This document shows, piece by piece, positions 61,951 through 64,000 of a stretch of DNA of 64,000 nucleotides (positions within the stretch are counted from its first letter, which is position 1; every line of letters begins with the position of its first letter). Origin of the DNA: Yponomeuta sedellus. Its lineage: Eukaryota > Arthropoda > Insecta > Lepidoptera > Yponomeutidae. The position numbers and the translations under genes are program-made. The stretch lies in assembly GCA_934045075.1 (NCBI GenBank), contig OW203726.1, positions 14,606,037-14,670,036 of the forward strand, in the 5' to 3' direction. The notes under the pieces were generated by a model that saw only the letters and a list, made by a program, of their open reading frames with translations, made no database searches and had not been told where the DNA came from.

Positions 61951-64000
61951 AAATTCAAATTCAAAATTTCAAATTCAAATTCAAATAATTTTATTTCAAC
62001 GTAAAGAATTTACATTCTATTTGCTGAATGTCAATGTACAATGTAAAGTGTAAGCCGCCGCCTTCGGGCCGTATTGTAGTGGAGAAAAAGGCAGCGGAAA
62101 AAAAAAAACTCCACTCTGACCATCTTTTCTCAAATAATCTTAAAACTAAATACATCAGTTGCCATATGTAAACCTAATAAGATTTCATGATTGCCATTAA
62201 CAACCCTAAATGCCAAAGCATTAGTCAAATGTCTCACAATAATAGGGGAAAACATAAGTGCTGCGGCCAGACACACGAACAGCACTCGTTCACGAGCATA
62301 ACGCAGTGCTCAGCCATCATCAGTCTCAACCATTTTGGAGGGAGATAGATGACCCGAACACCACGCTACCATTCGAATGACCTTTAGCAAACTTGCAGTT
62401 AAGTTTTTGTCAGTTATATAAGGTATCATATAGTTATTAATATGCAATCACGTCGTCTGTACACACTTGTATTATAAAATATATGTTATACTTAGCTATA
62501 CTTAACAATAAAATCGCGGTGGAATTGGTTTACTACCACGGATTAGGATCGTTTATATAGTCGTCTATTCTATAATATGCCTTTTTACATAGCGAATTTT
62601 TAATGAAAGTTTTAAATTTATTTTCAGACAAGCATAGAACACGTTCTGGAATTTTGTTGTAAAAACGAACGCAGTAACCTACAAATGATGTGCCTACCTT
62701 GGCTAATCGGGATTTAGTACAAGCAACCTTGTTTCTATTCCTTGTGTTTACGTTATGAACGTCCCTATTTAATTTAAACATTGTTATATTTTTTCGGACA
62801 TACATTATATTATCGAATATATATTGGCAAGCCAGTGTAAGAATGCCTATTTCTTTAAAACGCTCCCTTAGCGATTCTCTACTGTTTAAGTTGTAAATAG
62901 CTCTTATTGCTCTTTTTTGCAAGACAAATATGGTTTCTATATCTGCTGCCCGTCCCCATAATAACAAACCATACGACATGACACTGTGAAAATAACTAAA
63001 ATAGACCAGCCTCGCCGTCGACACGTCTGTAAGTTGTCTAATTTTTCTGACTGCAAACGCTGCTGAACTCAACCGACCCGACAGTTTTCCAATATGCTGA
63101 CCCCATTGCAGTTTTGAGTCTATCGTTATACCTAAAAAAAGCGTGGACTCTACCAGCTCTAGCCTCTCACCAGATATTTTTAAACTCGTGTCAACATTTT
63201 TAACATTGGGTAGTGAGAATTTGATGCATTTTGTCTTTTTTGCATTTAGCATCAGATTGTTTATAGTGAACCAGTTTAGAATAGTAGATAAAGCATTGTT
63301 TACATCGTCTACATTACTTATACCTCTCTTTACTTTAAAAATTAAGGAAGTATCATCTGCAAACAACACTATCTGCGAAAGCTTTTCTACTAGGTAGGGC
63401 AAATCATTTATATATACCAAAAAAAGGAACGGACCCAGTATAGAACCTTGAGGAACTCCTACTTTTACATCAGAACCCGAGGATTTAACTCTATTAATAT
63501 CAACCTTTACAGTTCTGTCTGTTAAGTAAGATCGAAGAAGACTTAGTGATTTATTACTTAAACCATATCGGTGCAATTTTATGAGAAGTGTTTCGTGGTC
63601 AACGCAGTCAAACGCCTTAGAAAGGTCACAGAAAACCCCAATGGCATCCTGCGACTCTTCCCACGCCTCAAAGATATGCTTTACTAACGCTATGCCTGCT
63701 TCCGTCGTTGAGCGGCCTTTTGTAAACCCGAACTGTTTCTTATGGAAGAGCTTATTTATACTAAAATGAGTTTGCAATTGATGTAATATTACTTTCTCAA
63801 AAACTTTACTTAGCACCGGCAGTATTGCTATAGGTCTGAAATTATTTGGATCTTCACTATCACCAGTTTTAAACAAGGGTACGATTTTACTTAACTTTAA
63901 TAGATTAGGAAAGGTTCCCTGGTCAACACATTTATTAAAAATCAAAGCAAGGTAAGGTGCTAGAATATTGATTATAGTGGATATTAATTTAACCGATAAC
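61951..64000 (-). mobile_element. LINE (CR1/Jockey-superfamily), running off the window end
   Basis: On the minus strand it ends with a (GAATTT)n-type tail (61951-62000 on +), preceded by a roughly 530-bp 3' UTR and the reverse transcriptase frame. It is inserted into SINE copy G. The 5' part lies outside. Confidence 0.8.
62533..63999 (-). CDS. LINE reverse transcriptase, partial
   Basis: The frame is open from the window edge (63999) to the stop at about 62533. Reverse transcriptase motifs: NNFRPIAILPVLSKVFEKVI, KKQFGFTKGRSTTE, GVPQGSILGPFLFLVYINDL and FADD (63352-63363). The C-terminal thumb (YFHSVMSYGLLLWGRA) is followed by a basic tail ending NDPNPW. There is no RNase H, and the endonuclease would be outside the window. 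CR1/Jockey superfamily (Daphne- or CR1-like) by motif wording; exact clade uncertain. Confidence 0.85.
   Translation of the reverse strand, partial: LSVKLISTIINILAPYLALIFNKCVDQGTFPNLLKLSKIVPLFKTGDSEDPNNFRPIAILPVLSKVFEKVILHQLQTHFSINKLFHKKQFGFTKGRSTTEAGIALVKHIFEAWEESQDAIGVFCDLSKAFDCVDHETLLIKLHRYGLSNKSLSLLRSYLTDRTVKVDINRVKSSGSDVKVGVPQGSILGPFLFLVYINDLPYLVEKLSQIVLFADDTSLIFKVKRGISNVDDVNNALSTILNWFTINNLMLNAKKTKCIKFSLPNVKNVDTSLKISGERLELVESTLFLGITIDSKLQWGQHIGKLSGRLSSAAFAVRKIRQLTDVSTARLVYFSYFHSVMSYGLLLWGRAADIETIFVLQKRAIRAIYNLNSRESLRERFKEIGILTLACQYIFDNIMYVRKNITMFKLNRDVHNVNTRNRNKVACTKSRLAKVGTSFVGYCVRFYNKIPERVLCLSENKFKTFIKNSLCKKAYYRIDDYINDPNPW

Overview
The window looks like moth or butterfly nuclear DNA: AT-rich introns, GT-AG splicing, insect muscle and nucleolar gene families, an insect errantivirus, CsRn1-type Ty3/gypsy elements, Jockey- and I-like LINEs and a tRNA-derived SINE. 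The order is inferred from these features; the species cannot be named.

Left (about 1-17.7 kb, + strand): a Zasp52/PDZ-LIM gene of the Z-disc (ZASP/Cypher/Enigma family). The second half of the PDZ, the ZM motif and four LIM domains lie on about 15 exons whose phases chain without conflict. The first half of LIM1 and the first half of LIM2 are each encoded twice, on alternative exons whose phases make them mutually exclusive. One LIM2 exon is 3.3 kb of disordered protein. A further 347-codon frame with a C-terminal hydrophobic segment opens 13 nt after the LIM4 stop. This is the most unusual item in the window. The first PDZ exon lies outside.

Middle (about 17.7-57.3 kb): the gap between two convergent genes is almost wholly mobile DNA. 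It holds SINE copies (some fused head-to-head), a decayed DD82E-type (Sailor-like) transposase, two solo LTRs in inverted orientation, two complete RNase H-bearing LINEs facing away from each other, and a three-level nest: an env-bearing errantivirus (36280-52489) with a CsRn1-like Ty3/gypsy element in its pol, itself split by a Jockey LINE. Each level has its own target-site duplication, and each LTR pair shows no difference by eye. A miniature LTR element, a related solo LTR and MITEs follow.

Right (57.3-60.7 kb, - strand): the 3' half of Nopp140, the nucleolar phosphoprotein chaperone of snoRNPs. It has a Ser/Asp/Lys repeat region (eight 105-bp units) and two alternative last exons, one encoding the SRP40 C-terminus and one an RGG-rich tail, as in Drosophila Nopp140-True and Nopp140-RGG. 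LINE fragments and a LINE that runs off the end occupy 61-64 kb.

No searches or alignments were run. Exon edges come from splice consensus plus phase, and repeat identities were judged by eye.
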